NCBI GenBank assembly: GCA_021828575.1
Contig: JAJZEL010000059.1
Span: 1 to 5,688, forward strand
DNA from: Pseudomonadota bacterium
Lineage (GTDB): Bacteria; Pseudomonadota; Gammaproteobacteria; Burkholderiales; Ferrovaceae
Direction of reading: 5' to 3'
Length of the DNA stretch: 5,688 nucleotides
This document shows, piece after piece, positions 1 through 4,784 of the stretch (the first letter of the stretch is position 1; every line of letters begins with the position of its first letter). The notes below the pieces were generated by a model that saw only the letters and a list, made by a program, of their open reading frames with translations, had not been told where the DNA came from and ran no database searches. The position numbers and the translations under genes were made by a program.

Positions 1-847
1 GGAACAGTCGGGTGTCTCCTGTCCCCTCACGCGCCTGACCTGTCGCCCAGGCAGACTCCAGAGCCCGCAAGCTGGTGGTGCCCACGGCAATGACCTTGCC
101 GCCCTGCTGTCGCGTGCGCTCAATGGCTTCCACCGCTTCCGGGGAAATATGGTAATGCTCCTCATGCATTTTGTGGTCCTTGAGATACTCGCTACGCACG
201 GGCTGGAAAGTGCCTGCTCCCACATGCAGGGTCACGTTGACACGTCCCACGCCCAGGGACTCGAGCCGTTCCAGCATGTCCCAGTCAAAATGCAAGCCAG
301 CCGTGGGTGCTGCCACCGCTCCGGGAACCTGGGCATAGACGGTCTGATAGCGTAGCGCATCCTGGTCATCCGGTGCCCGGGTGATGTAGGGCGGTAGGGG
401 CCAGTCTCCCTGTCGGTCCATCCACTCCCAGAAGGACGGCACCGGCACCTCGCCACATTCCAGGCGCACCAGGAAAAGCGCATCGTTACGCTCCAGCACG
501 CGCAGCCTGACCCCTTCGTCAAAAAGCACGAGGCCGCCGGGCTGTGGGGGGTGACTTGCCCTAAAATGTACCCAGGCTTCTTGGGGGGACAACACACGTT
601 CCACCAGACATTCCACCTGCCCCCCTGTGGGTTTTCGACCCTTCAGGCGAGCCTTCACTACCCGGGTGTCATTGAACACCAGGAGATCGCCGGCACAAAC
701 CCACCGGGGCAGCTCGGCGAACTGGCTGTCCACCCAGTCACCCTCTCCCCTCAACACCAGCAAGCGACTCTCGCCCCGACGGTCTGTTGGCGTCTGGGCA
801 ATGAGTGCTTCCGGCAATTCGTAATTGAAATCGTCTGTACGCAACAT
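1..847 (-). CDS. queA: tRNA preQ1(34) S-adenosylmethionine ribosyltransferase-isomerase (QueA), 3' end outside window
   Basis: QueA transfers and isomerises the ribosyl part of S-adenosylmethionine onto 7-aminomethyl-7-deazaguanine at position 34 of tRNA, giving epoxyqueuosine, the penultimate step of queuosine synthesis in the cytoplasm. I translated the minus strand from ATG 847: the frame starts MLRTDDFNYELPEALIAQTP and stays open to the window edge for 282 residues, of roughly 340-350 usual for the family. Family blocks are present in order: LLVFNDTRVVKARL near residue 55, AAPTAGLHF near 180, HVGAGTFQPV near 208, KMHEEHY near 225 and AVGTTSLRALES near 254. The C-terminal 60 or so residues lie beyond position 1. 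No strong Shine-Dalgarno is visible before the ATG. The gene is divergent from tRNA-Leu with only 26 bases between them, so the tRNA -10 element lies inside the queA leader. Identification is firm; only the missing end is unseen. Confidence 0.95.
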   Translation of the reverse strand, partial: MLRTDDFNYELPEALIAQTPTDRRGESRLLVLRGEGDWVDSQFAELPRWVCAGDLLVFNDTRVVKARLKGRKPTGGQVECLVERVLSPQEAWVHFRASHPPQPGGLVLFDEGVRLRVLERNDALFLVRLECGEVPVPSFWEWMDRQGDWPLPPYITRAPDDQDALRYQTVYAQVPGAVAAPTAGLHFDWDMLERLESLGVGRVNVTLHVGAGTFQPVRSEYLKDHKMHEEHYHISPEAVEAIERTRQQGGKVIAVGTTSLRALESAWATGQAREGTGDTRLF

Positions 848-858
848 GGTCAACCCGT

Positions 859-864
859 TATAAT
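859..864 (+). promoter_or_regulatory. -10 element of the tRNA-Leu promoter
   Basis: A perfect TATAAT sits 9 bases before the first tRNA base, the right distance for a start a few bases upstream of the mature 5' end. The matching -35 region, around 835-841, is poor and falls inside the queA coding sequence, so regulation of the two divergent genes must share this very short space. Confidence 0.6.
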
Positions 865-873
865 AGCGGATTA

Positions 874-960
874 GCCCGGGTGGCGAAATTGGTAGACGCA
901 TCAGACTCAAAATCTGACGCTGGCGACAGTGTGCCGGTTCGATTCCGGCCCCGGGCACCA
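874..960 (+). tRNA. tRNA-Leu (anticodon CAA)
   Basis: This is a complete class II tRNA of 87 bases. The acceptor stem pairs GCCCGGG (874-880) with CCCGGGC (950-956), followed by discriminator A and an encoded CCA (958-960). The D arm contains the usual TGGCGAAATTGGTAGACGCA. The anticodon stem is TCAGA/TCTGA (901-905 and 913-917) with loop CTCAAAA, giving anticodon CAA at 908-910, which reads UUG. The long variable arm (918-932) forms its own small hairpin, as expected for leucine tRNAs, and the T arm is GCCGG-TTCGATT-CCGGC (933-949). No terminator hairpin follows. An integrase remnant begins 150 bases downstream, which marks the 3' end of this tRNA as a former integration site. Confidence 0.98.
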
Positions 961-1073
961 CCCAGTAGTTCAAAAAAGTCCAAAAGCATCTCTATCTAAC
1001 TAAAACAAATGGAGTTTTAAATAAACGTCATCTCAGGACGTCTATCGAAATTCCACAGAACCCTACCCGATTT

Positions 1074-1110
1074 GGGGGTACGATGCGTTCTCTCCCATGG
1101 AGATACCCCC
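1074..1110. repeat. inverted repeat in front of the integrase remnant
   Basis: The arms GGGGGTA (1074-1080) and TACCCCC (1104-1110) are perfect complements separated by 23 bases, and the right arm abuts the ATG of the integrase remnant. Between them a Shine-Dalgarno-like GGAGAT (1099-1104) is placed correctly for ATG 1111. Similar GGGGGTA/TACCCCC dyads before P4-type integrases are something I recall as common; they may be arm-type integrase sites or an autoregulatory operator. That role is inferred. Confidence 0.5.
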
Positions 1111-1291
1111 ATGCCACTCACCAACATCCAGATACGCAAGGCTCTTCCCGCCGAAAAACCCTGTAAATTGAGCTATGACAGAGGCCTATTTTTGCTCGTC
1201 AACCCCAGCGGCTAAAAACTCTGGCGCCAAAAATATCGTTTTGATGGCAAGGGCAAAGCATCTGTCCCTTGGGGTCTATCCCGACACCTGA
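1111..1291 (+). pseudogene. P4-type tyrosine integrase, N-terminal remnant
   Basis: Reading from ATG 1111 gives MPLTNIQIRKALPAEKPCKL, then a GLFLLVNPSG block. This is the arm-type DNA-binding N-terminus (DUF4102 type) of phage P4-like site-specific integrases. A TAA (1213-1215) interrupts the frame where the family usually has a glycine, then KLWRQKYRFDGKGKA follows in the same frame. After about 1261 the homology moves to another frame, which reads LSLGVYPDT up to a TGA at 1289-1291; a one-base insertion would explain this. Full integrases of this family are about 400 residues. The core-binding and catalytic domains, with the R-H-R-Y residues, are absent from the window. The gene is therefore dead and truncated. 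Its position behind a tRNA in the same orientation is the classical arrangement for such elements. Confidence 0.85.
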
Positions 1292-1511
1292 AACTATCCT
1301 AAACCGTCGTCGCCTTCGACTTGATAATCGCTTCTTAATAGGAAACGATTATTCTCATTAAGGCAACGAATGGATTTTGAATAACGCTGATTTCAGTTCT
1401 TTATCGCCGAGCTGCACGCATCTCAGGCGACACGAGATGGTCGTAAGTGCGGACAAGCGGAGGGGAAGGGACTCACTTGCACAAAGGTTGGCGGAAATCA
1501 CCCGATTGCAT
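1292..1511. other. stretch with no recognised gene
   Basis: Between the integrase remnant and the end of the SDR gene I find no convincing coding sequence. Short frames in either direction have no recognisable domain. The only structure I see is an imperfect inverted repeat: 1323-1334 (GATAATCGCTTC) against 1342-1353 (GAAACGATTATT), ten of twelve positions complementary, loop of seven bases. The stretch is probably eroded element DNA. Confidence 0.4.
1341..1361. promoter_or_regulatory. weak Fur-box-like sequence
   Basis: Read on the minus strand this is TTAATGAGAATAATCGTTTCC. The left part resembles proteobacterial Fur boxes of the AATGAGAATNATT type, while the right half is degraded. It has no gene positioned to be controlled: the SDR gene ends about 150 bases away and reads towards it. 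I treat it as a relic or a chance match. Confidence 0.15.
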
Positions 1512-2294
1512 TTAGTTACGCCCAGCGATGACTCCGCCATCAATGTCCCAAATTGCGCCAGTTACCCAACTGGAGTCGTCACCAAGCAAGAAGCTGATGG
1601 CCTTTGCAACGTCATCAGGTGTACCGATCCGACCAATCGGATGAAAGCTGTTGAATGCGGCAAGCGTTTCGTCAATTCGGCTTGGGTCAATAAATGCCTC
1701 ATAAATGGGTGTTTTAACCACGGCAGGGGAAACCGCATTCACGCGAATATTGTGGTCGGCCAACTCCATCGCCATGTGTTGTGTGAGTGCATGCAAACCC
1801 GCCTTTGCCATTGAATATGCGGAGGAAGGTGTTGCCTTGATGGCCTGTTTCGCCCACATCGATCCAATATGCACGATCGAACCACCACCGTTTGCCGCCA
1901 TATTCTTGGCTACAGCCTGTGAAATGAAAAAGGTGGCACGGTTTAAATCCAGGTAAGTGTCGTAGTCCTTGTACTCGTGTTCAAGAAATAGCGTGGGCTT
2001 AAAGTAGCCCGCGGCATTCACCAAGTATTTGATGGGACGGCCGTGGTTCTCGGCAAAAGCAACAATGCGTTGCACGTCGTTCTGTTCGTACAAGTTTGCT
2101 TGGAGGGTTTCAATATGACCAAAGGCAGAAAGTTCGCGCTTTGCCGCTTTCAGTTTTTCCGGTACGTTGCCTACAATCACGGTGGGTATATCGCGTTCCA
2201 GCAGGAGTTTTGCGGTCGCAAGGCCCATTCCGCTAGAGCCGCCCACAATCAGGGCCAGGGGTTGCACCATATTTTCCATCAGATTACCGTTCAT
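1512..2294 (-). CDS. classical short-chain dehydrogenase/reductase (SDR), substrate unknown
   Basis: This is an NAD(P)-dependent oxidoreductase of the classical SDR family, cytoplasmic, about 260 residues, the normal family length. Counting from ATG 2294, the cofactor-binding glycine motif GGSSGMG is at 18-24, NAAG at 93-96, and the catalytic tetrad is complete: N118, S145, Y160 and K164 (YSMAK). The C-terminal half has the family's RVNAVSPAVVKTP, then SSWVTGAIWDIDGG. After the second strand the sequence is VIVGNVPEKL, without the arginine often seen in NADPH-preferring members, so cofactor preference is open. The start is uncertain: TTG 2297, ATG 2294, ATG 2279 and ATG 2270 are in frame and none has a strong Shine-Dalgarno; 2270 has GGAAAAT just before it. 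The gene is divergent from an HxlR-family regulator, a common pairing for SDRs and quinone or aldehyde reductases. It may therefore be induced by the regulator's signal, probably a reactive electrophile or aromatic compound (inference). It lies in the accessory segment behind tRNA-Leu. Confidence 0.9.
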   Translation of the reverse strand: MNGNLMENMVQPLALIVGGSSGMGLATAKLLLERDIPTVIVGNVPEKLKAAKRELSAFGHIETLQANLYEQNDVQRIVAFAENHGRPIKYLVNAAGYFKPTLFLEHEYKDYDTYLDLNRATFFISQAVAKNMAANGGGSIVHIGSMWAKQAIKATPSSAYSMAKAGLHALTQHMAMELADHNIRVNAVSPAVVKTPIYEAFIDPSRIDETLAAFNSFHPIGRIGTPDDVAKAISFLLGDDSSWVTGAIWDIDGGVIAGRN

Positions 2295-2317
2295 CAAGTA
2301 GTTGTGGATGACCGTAC

Positions 2318-2323
2318 GATATA
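2318..2323 (-). promoter_or_regulatory. candidate -10 element for the SDR gene
   Basis: On the minus strand this reads TATATC, with a poor CTTTTC about 17 bases upstream as the only candidate -35. A start about 7 bases further on would give a leader of roughly 15 bases before ATG 2294. A weak -35 would fit a promoter controlled by the neighbouring regulator, but this is an assignment by eye. Confidence 0.3.
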
Positions 2324-2334
2324 GAATTCAGTAA

Positions 2335-2350
2335 CCTGCCGAAAAGCAGG
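2335..2350. repeat. short dyad in the SDR-HxlR intergenic region
   Basis: CCTGC (2335-2339) and GCAGG (2346-2350) are perfect complements around the loop CGAAAA. The dyad lies just upstream of the proposed SDR -10, so it could be an operator half-site pair or a stem-loop. No T-run follows on either strand, which argues against a terminator. Confidence 0.35.
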
Positions 2351-2358
2351 CACAAATT

Positions 2359-2386
2359 GGTACGACAGGTACTTGTTGGTACAAGT
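2359..2386. promoter_or_regulatory. probable operator of the HxlR-family regulator: palindrome plus phased GGTAC repeats
   Basis: ACTTGT (2371-2376) and ACAAGT (2381-2386) form a perfect inverted repeat with spacer TGGT, ending two bases before ATG 2389. Overlapping it, GGTAC occurs three times at 2359, 2368 and 2378, nine and ten bases apart, close to one helical turn. HxlR-family regulators bind dyads as dimers, usually between themselves and a divergent target gene. A site touching the regulator's own start codon would suit autorepression. That this regulator binds here is inference from position and symmetry. Confidence 0.5.
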
Positions 2387-2388
2387 TG

Positions 2389-2730
2389 ATGAGCAACCAA
2401 GATAAAAAATTTTCTAGAAAATCAGCCCCCGAACGAAACTCTCGCATGGTCGAGGCCATTTTTGGTTGTAAATGGTCGCTTACCGTCTATCAGCTCCTGG
2501 CAAATGGCATCAACCGGCCAGGTGAAATGGTACGTAGTGTTGAAGGCCTAACCACGAAGGTTCTAAATGAGTGCCTACGCAAAAACATGGAGTTCGGTAT
2601 CATTAAGCGAATCGCCTACGACGAAGCGCCACCACGCGTTGAGTATATGGTTACGCCGTTTGGCACGAAGTTTATCCGTATCCTGGATGAATTAGAAAAG
2701 CTTCAGCGCGAGATAGAAAGTGACATATAA
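2389..2730 (+). CDS. HxlR-family winged helix-turn-helix transcriptional regulator
   Basis: This is a small dimeric DNA-binding regulator of the HxlR/YodB family, 113 residues, the usual size. The family pattern is clear: IFGCKWSLTVYQLL near residues 24-37 (usually GGKW), a helix-turn-helix around GLTTKVLNECLRKN (53-66), and the wing and following strand PPRVEYMVTPFGTKF near 84-98. A charged helix, LDELEKLQREIESD, closes the protein and probably aids dimerisation. I chose ATG 2389 over the adjacent TTG 2386; no Shine-Dalgarno stands out. Many relatives sense quinones, aldehydes or hypochlorite through an N-terminal cysteine. That cysteine is absent here, but Cys27 replaces the second glycine of GGKW and Cys62 lies in the recognition-helix region. 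It is divergent from the SDR gene over 94 bases and probably controls it and itself (inference from context). Confidence 0.88.
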   Translation: MSNQDKKFSRKSAPERNSRMVEAIFGCKWSLTVYQLLANGINRPGEMVRSVEGLTTKVLNECLRKNMEFGIIKRIAYDEAPPRVEYMVTPFGTKFIRILDELEKLQREIESDI

Positions 2731-2972
2731 CCTCGCCATCAACACGAATGTGCAAAAGCGCCACTTCATTCCCGGAAAACATGAGGACAGCCATCGATGA
2801 ACACATGCTTGAAGTTCCTCTGATCAAGGACTTCAGGTAACTGTGCAGCCAGAACGTACTATTGAGAATTACCATAACAGATGACAACCGTTTGGGAATC
2901 TGTTCCCCACTCGCCCGGGGATGAATCGTATACGAAAGTGATACGTCGCCAAATCCCAACACCTCGGAAACA
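2731..2972. other. stretch with no recognised gene before the fluoride operon
   Basis: No convincing gene is visible on either strand here. Short plus-strand frames stop after about 20 codons and resemble nothing I recognise, and a minus-strand open stretch overlaps the end of the HxlR gene without any domain. Two small dyads occur: GGGAA-TCTG-TTCCC (2894-2907) and an eight-base palindrome CGTATACG at about 2928-2935. Neither has a T-run, so no terminator for the HxlR gene can be claimed. The right end of the old integrated segment may lie in this stretch, but I see no copy of the tRNA 3' end to mark it. Confidence 0.4.
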
Positions 2973-2981
2973 TGCTATATT
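2973..2981 (+). promoter_or_regulatory. extended -10 promoter of the fluoride operon
   Basis: TGCTATATT is an extended -10 (TGn followed by TATATT) placed so that transcription would begin near 2988, exactly where the riboswitch aptamer starts. The -35 region 16-17 bases upstream is poor, which an extended -10 can compensate. Confidence 0.5.
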
Positions 2982-2987
2982 TCCCCA

Positions 2988-3042
2988 CAGGAGATGGCAT
3001 GCCTCCTTACAACCGCCGGTTCCCGGCTGATGATGCCTACCA
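2988..3042 (+). promoter_or_regulatory. fluoride riboswitch aptamer (crcB motif)
   Basis: The RNA binds fluoride through coordinated Mg2+ ions and controls the channel gene that follows. Conserved blocks of the motif are all present: GGAGATGGCATGCCTCC (2990-3006), the linker TTACAACCGCC, and GGCTGATGATGCCTACC ending at 3041. Stem one pairs GGAG (2990-2993) with CTCC (3003-3006). The second stem pairs GCCGG (3015-3019) with CCGGC (3023-3027). The long-range pseudoknot pairs GGCAT (2996-3000) with ATGCC (3033-3037). It lies 68 bases before the proposed fluC start and directly behind the promoter. Both sequence and context support it. Confidence 0.95.
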
Positions 3043-3078
3043 GACCCCGACGGGTGGCGTAGGTATTTGGTTGCCCGT
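3033..3078 (+). promoter_or_regulatory. expression platform of the fluoride riboswitch
   Basis: ATGCCTAC (3033-3040) can pair with GTAGGTAT (3059-3066) over eight positions with one G-U, capped by ACCC/GGGT (3044-3047 with 3052-3055) around CGAC. This would use the same ATGCC that forms the aptamer pseudoknot, so the two folds exclude each other. A third fold pairs ACGGGTGGC (3050-3058) with GTTGCCCGT (3070-3078), with three wobble pairs, and competes with the second. No U-run follows, so an ordinary intrinsic terminator is not evident, and the fluC ribosome-binding site is not obviously covered. Which fold is the off state is inference. Confidence 0.55.
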
Positions 3079-3099
3079 TCATATCAATCACTGACACAT

Positions 3100-3107
3100 G
3101 GACGGAC
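3100..3107 (+). promoter_or_regulatory. ribosome-binding site that favours fluC start at 3110
   Basis: GGACGGAC places its first GGA seven bases before ATG 3110, good Shine-Dalgarno spacing. The other in-frame ATG, at 3098, is preceded by CAATCACTGACAC with no such motif. Confidence 0.5.
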
Positions 3108-3109
3108 AG

Positions 3110-3499
3110 ATGCTGAAATCCATTCTAGTCATTGCCATAGGCGCTGCGCTGGGTGCTTTGCTGCGCTGGGTGCTGGGCCTCAAGTTAAACACCCTTTACC
3201 CGGCCATCCCACCCGGCACCCTGGCCGCCAACCTGATCGGCGGCTACGTCATCGGTGTGGCTATCGCCCTGTTTGCGGCTTTACCCAGCCTTTCCCCCGA
3301 ATGGCGCCTATTCATCATTACCGGTTTTTGTGGTGGGCTGACCACGTTTTCCACCTTCTCGGCTGAAGTAACGACGCTCCTCCAGCAAGGCCGTCTCTTG
3401 TGGGCCTTGTCAGCCATCGCGATCCATGTGACAGGCTCCCTTCTTGCCACCCTTGGAGGCATCGCCACAATATCCTGGCTGAAAGGGACGCATGGATAA
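3110..3499 (+). CDS. fluC: fluoride ion channel FluC (CrcB)
   Basis: FluC is a small inner-membrane channel that works as a dual-topology dimer and lets fluoride leave the cytoplasm, protecting enolase and pyrophosphatase. The predicted protein has 129 residues with four hydrophobic segments, the normal size. Counting from ATG 3110, the family marks are GALLR (15-19), GTLAANLIGG with the conserved Asn41 (36-45), the phenylalanine box FSTFS with Phe80 and Phe83 (80-84) inside TGFCGGLTTFSTFS, and HVTGSLLATLGG in the last membrane segment. ATG 3098 would add MDGQ and cannot be excluded, but the Shine-Dalgarno fits 3110. The gene follows a fluoride riboswitch, so it should be switched on by fluoride. 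A DUF190 gene follows 36 bases downstream in the same direction. Confidence 0.96.
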   Translation: MLKSILVIAIGAALGALLRWVLGLKLNTLYPAIPPGTLAANLIGGYVIGVAIALFAALPSLSPEWRLFIITGFCGGLTTFSTFSAEVTTLLQQGRLLWALSAIAIHVTGSLLATLGGIATISWLKGTHG

Positions 3500-3525
3500 T
3501 TCAAAAAACAACCAGAGATAATGAC

Positions 3526-3532
3526 GGGAGGG
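3526..3532 (+). promoter_or_regulatory. strong ribosome-binding site that sets the DUF190 gene start
   Basis: GGGAGGG ends three bases before ATG 3536 and overlaps the other in-frame ATG at 3521, which lacks such a motif. Translation should therefore begin at 3536. Confidence 0.65.
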
Positions 3533-3535
3533 ACT

Positions 3536-3877
3536 ATGGAAGGGTTTTTTCTGCGGTTCTATCTTCACGAAAACCAGCGCTGCCATGGAATGCTGGCCTG
3601 GGAATGGATTCTTGACCAAGCCAACAGGATGGGCATCAGAGGAGGCACGGCATTTCGGGCCATGGGGGGATTTGGTCACCATCATCACTTGATGGAGGCC
3701 CGTTTCTTTGAACTGGCAGGATCGCTGGCAGTGGAAGTGGAATTTGTCGTCACCCGGGATGAATCGGAAAAAATTCTCGAATTGCTGAAACGGGAAAATA
3801 TGAGGGTGGTTTATGCCCATATTCCCGCGCAATTCGGCGTCATCAATCCCGAGCAGGATGACCCTCAGGACGATTGA
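3536..3877 (+). CDS. DUF190 family PII-like protein
   Basis: The protein has 113 residues, starting MEGFFLRFYLHE, and matches the DUF190 family: a first beta strand FLRFYLHE, a helix with LAWEWILDQANRMGIRGGTA, the central strand FRAMGGFG followed by four histidines, then an ELAGSLAVEVEFV strand and the C-terminal ILELLKREN helix. The fold is that of small ferredoxin-like PII relatives, which form trimers and may bind a nucleotide or a membrane partner. The function is not established. DUF190 genes are often neighbours of crcB/fluC, and here it is the second gene of the fluoride operon. It may modulate the channel or sense the same stress (inference). Its last bases overlap a possible TTG start of the next small frame. 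Confidence 0.88.
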   Translation: MEGFFLRFYLHENQRCHGMLAWEWILDQANRMGIRGGTAFRAMGGFGHHHHLMEARFFELAGSLAVEVEFVVTRDESEKILELLKRENMRVVYAHIPAQFGVINPEQDDPQDD

Positions 3878-4068
3878 ACTCTCACAGTGAGACACTCCAG
3901 TCGTTCATGCAAACGTACCCTGGAGAACTCATCCCCGATGAATCAGTTTTCAGTCAGGCCAAACAGTGGTGGGCTGCATCTGTGGATGAAGGTCGGTACC
4001 CTTGGAAGAAGAAACTGCTTTCCTTACCTTTTCCACCTTCCCTTCATGAGCTGAAGGTGATGAGATAA
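3874..4068 (+). CDS. small hypothetical protein, possible third gene of the fluoride operon
   Basis: I do not recognise this 64-residue frame. It could start at TTG 3874, which overlaps the DUF190 stop (TTGA) and has AGGA just upstream, as in translational coupling, or at ATG 3907 (MQTYPGELIPDES), giving 53 residues. It is soluble-looking, with a double tryptophan in AKQWWAASVDEGRYPW and a basic, proline-rich tail (WKKKLLSLPFPPS). It has no signal peptide or membrane segment. Its last 119 bases run antisense to the mcdB-like gene on the other strand, so the two 3' ends overlap convergently. The first half looks protein-like. The tail could be just the antisense of mcdB. Moderate to low confidence that it is expressed. 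Confidence 0.4.
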   Translation: MNSHSETLQSFMQTYPGELIPDESVFSQAKQWWAASVDEGRYPWKKKLLSLPFPPSLHELKVMR

Positions 4069-4135
4069 CCGGTGCGTCCTGTTGCCTGGTGACCTGACGC
4101 ACGCTTTCGGCCAGTTTGCTGGAAGCCTTTTTCAT
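3950..4135 (-). CDS. mcdB: McdB-like carboxysome positioning protein, unusually short
   Basis: In alpha-carboxysome clusters, McdB is a disordered adaptor that attaches to carboxysomes and stimulates the McdA ATPase, so that carboxysomes are spread over the nucleoid. This frame starts at ATG 4135, overlapping the mcdA stop by four bases (ATGA), the usual coupling of such partner genes. The 61 residues begin MKKASSKLAESVRQV, basic and helix-prone. A low-complexity middle rich in Ser, Pro, Lys and Val follows (residues 20-46), and the end is QPTTVWPD, with Trp59 third from the C-terminus. A tryptophan near the C-terminus is a reported invariant feature of McdB proteins. No folded domain is seen. 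Known alpha-McdBs are, as I recall, longer (around 90 residues), so this is compact. The identification rests mainly on position and composition. The alternative is a truncated ribbon-helix-helix ParA partner that has lost its C-terminal domain. Its last 119 bases overlap a plus-strand frame. Confidence 0.65.
   Translation of the reverse strand: MKKASSKLAESVRQVTRQQDAPVISSPSAHEGKVEKVRKAVSSSKGTDLHPQMQPTTVWPD
4072..4102. repeat. inverted repeat at the convergent gene junction
   Basis: GTGCGTC (4072-4078) and GACGCAC (4096-4102) are perfect complements around a 17-base loop. The repeat begins three bases after the stop codon of the small plus-strand frame and lies inside the start of the mcdB-like gene. 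As RNA it could end or protect the fluoride transcript, but only TTT follows, so it is not a standard intrinsic terminator. Confidence 0.3.
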
Positions 4136-4773
4136 GCCTGCAATATCTCCTTGATGAGGGTTTCTATTTCTCGCATTGCCGGTTCTCCACGAGAACCAAG
4201 CCCGTACACACTCGTGCCTTCCATGGCCGCGCTCCGGTACGCAGCACGTCGCGCAAGACCAGCTTTCAGTGTGGGAAATTCCAGTTCGGAGAGGGCCTCA
4301 TGCATGGAACGCGACAAGGCATTGCGGCTATCGAGCTGGTTAAGAACGACATAGGCCCTGAGGCCTGGGTTTTTCGAGCGGGATTCATTCACGGCACCCA
4401 CAATGCCAACGCTGGCCCACAGATCCACTGGTGAAGGCTGCACGGGAACCAGTACCACATCCACGTTTTGCAGGATGTCGGTAACATTCACCGCTTGCAG
4501 TGTAGGGGGACAATCCACCACCAGATAACGACACTCACCGGACTTGCGAGCAATTTCAGCTGAAAACGCCGTATCCGGTAACAACGTTGTCACCTCGGGA
4601 AGTCCACCAGTATTCCCTCCCAAAGTGACCCATTGGGTAATGGAAGCCTGGGGGTCGGCATCCAGAACAAGGGTTCGGCCACGCCGTTGCAATCCAGCCG
4701 CCAAGTTGAGCGCCAGGGTGGTTTTTCCTGTGCCTCCTTTCTGGCTTGCCACTGCAATGCGTAATGCCACCAT
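4132..4773 (-). CDS. mcdA: ParA-type ATPase McdA, carboxysome positioning
   Basis: McdA is a ParA/MinD-family ATPase that binds DNA non-specifically as an ATP dimer and is removed locally by McdB on carboxysomes; the resulting gradients space the organelles on the nucleoid. The protein has 213 residues. The deviant Walker A motif QKGGTGKTT is at 11-19, with signature Lys12 and Lys17. Walker A' is LDADPQAS (37-44, with Asp38 and Asp40), and the Walker B strand is LVVDCPP (84-90, Asp87). The C-terminal helix MREIETLIKEIL is typical of small orphan ParA proteins. By sequence alone this could be any ParA. The assignment as McdA comes from its place behind csoS1, a ferritin-like gene and acRAF, and before an McdB-like gene. 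It starts 11 bases after the acRAF stop, with only a weak GGATAGG as Shine-Dalgarno, and its stop overlaps the next gene by four bases. Confidence 0.88.
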   Translation of the reverse strand: MVALRIAVASQKGGTGKTTLALNLAAGLQRRGRTLVLDADPQASITQWVTLGGNTGGLPEVTTLLPDTAFSAEIARKSGECRYLVVDCPPTLQAVNVTDILQNVDVVLVPVQPSPVDLWASVGIVGAVNESRSKNPGLRAYVVLNQLDSRNALSRSMHEALSELEFPTLKAGLARRAAYRSAAMEGTSVYGLGSRGEPAMREIETLIKEILQA

Positions 4774-4784
4774 GGAGCGTCTGC

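Noticed and set aside
366..386. CCCGGGCACC on the minus strand, matching the tRNA-Leu 3' end, as a second attachment site
   Set aside because: It lies inside conserved queA coding sequence, covers about ten bases of a GC-rich string and is on the opposite strand from a usable direct repeat.
1377..1814. 145-codon plus-strand frame as a gene
   Set aside because: Most of it is antisense to the SDR gene, which has complete family motifs. The unique first part shows no recognisable domain.
2905..2925. CGCCCGGGGATG as the far attachment repeat of the old island
   Set aside because: It shares only a short C/G run with the tRNA 3' end and misses the T-loop and CCA parts expected of an attR.
3410..3895. 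161-codon minus-strand frame
   Set aside because: It is antisense to fluC and the DUF190 gene, both certain, and has no recognisable motifs.
4041..4057. CCTTCA-TGAGC-TGAAGG hairpin as a bidirectional terminator
   Set aside because: It has no T-run on either side and lies within the mcdB-like coding sequence.
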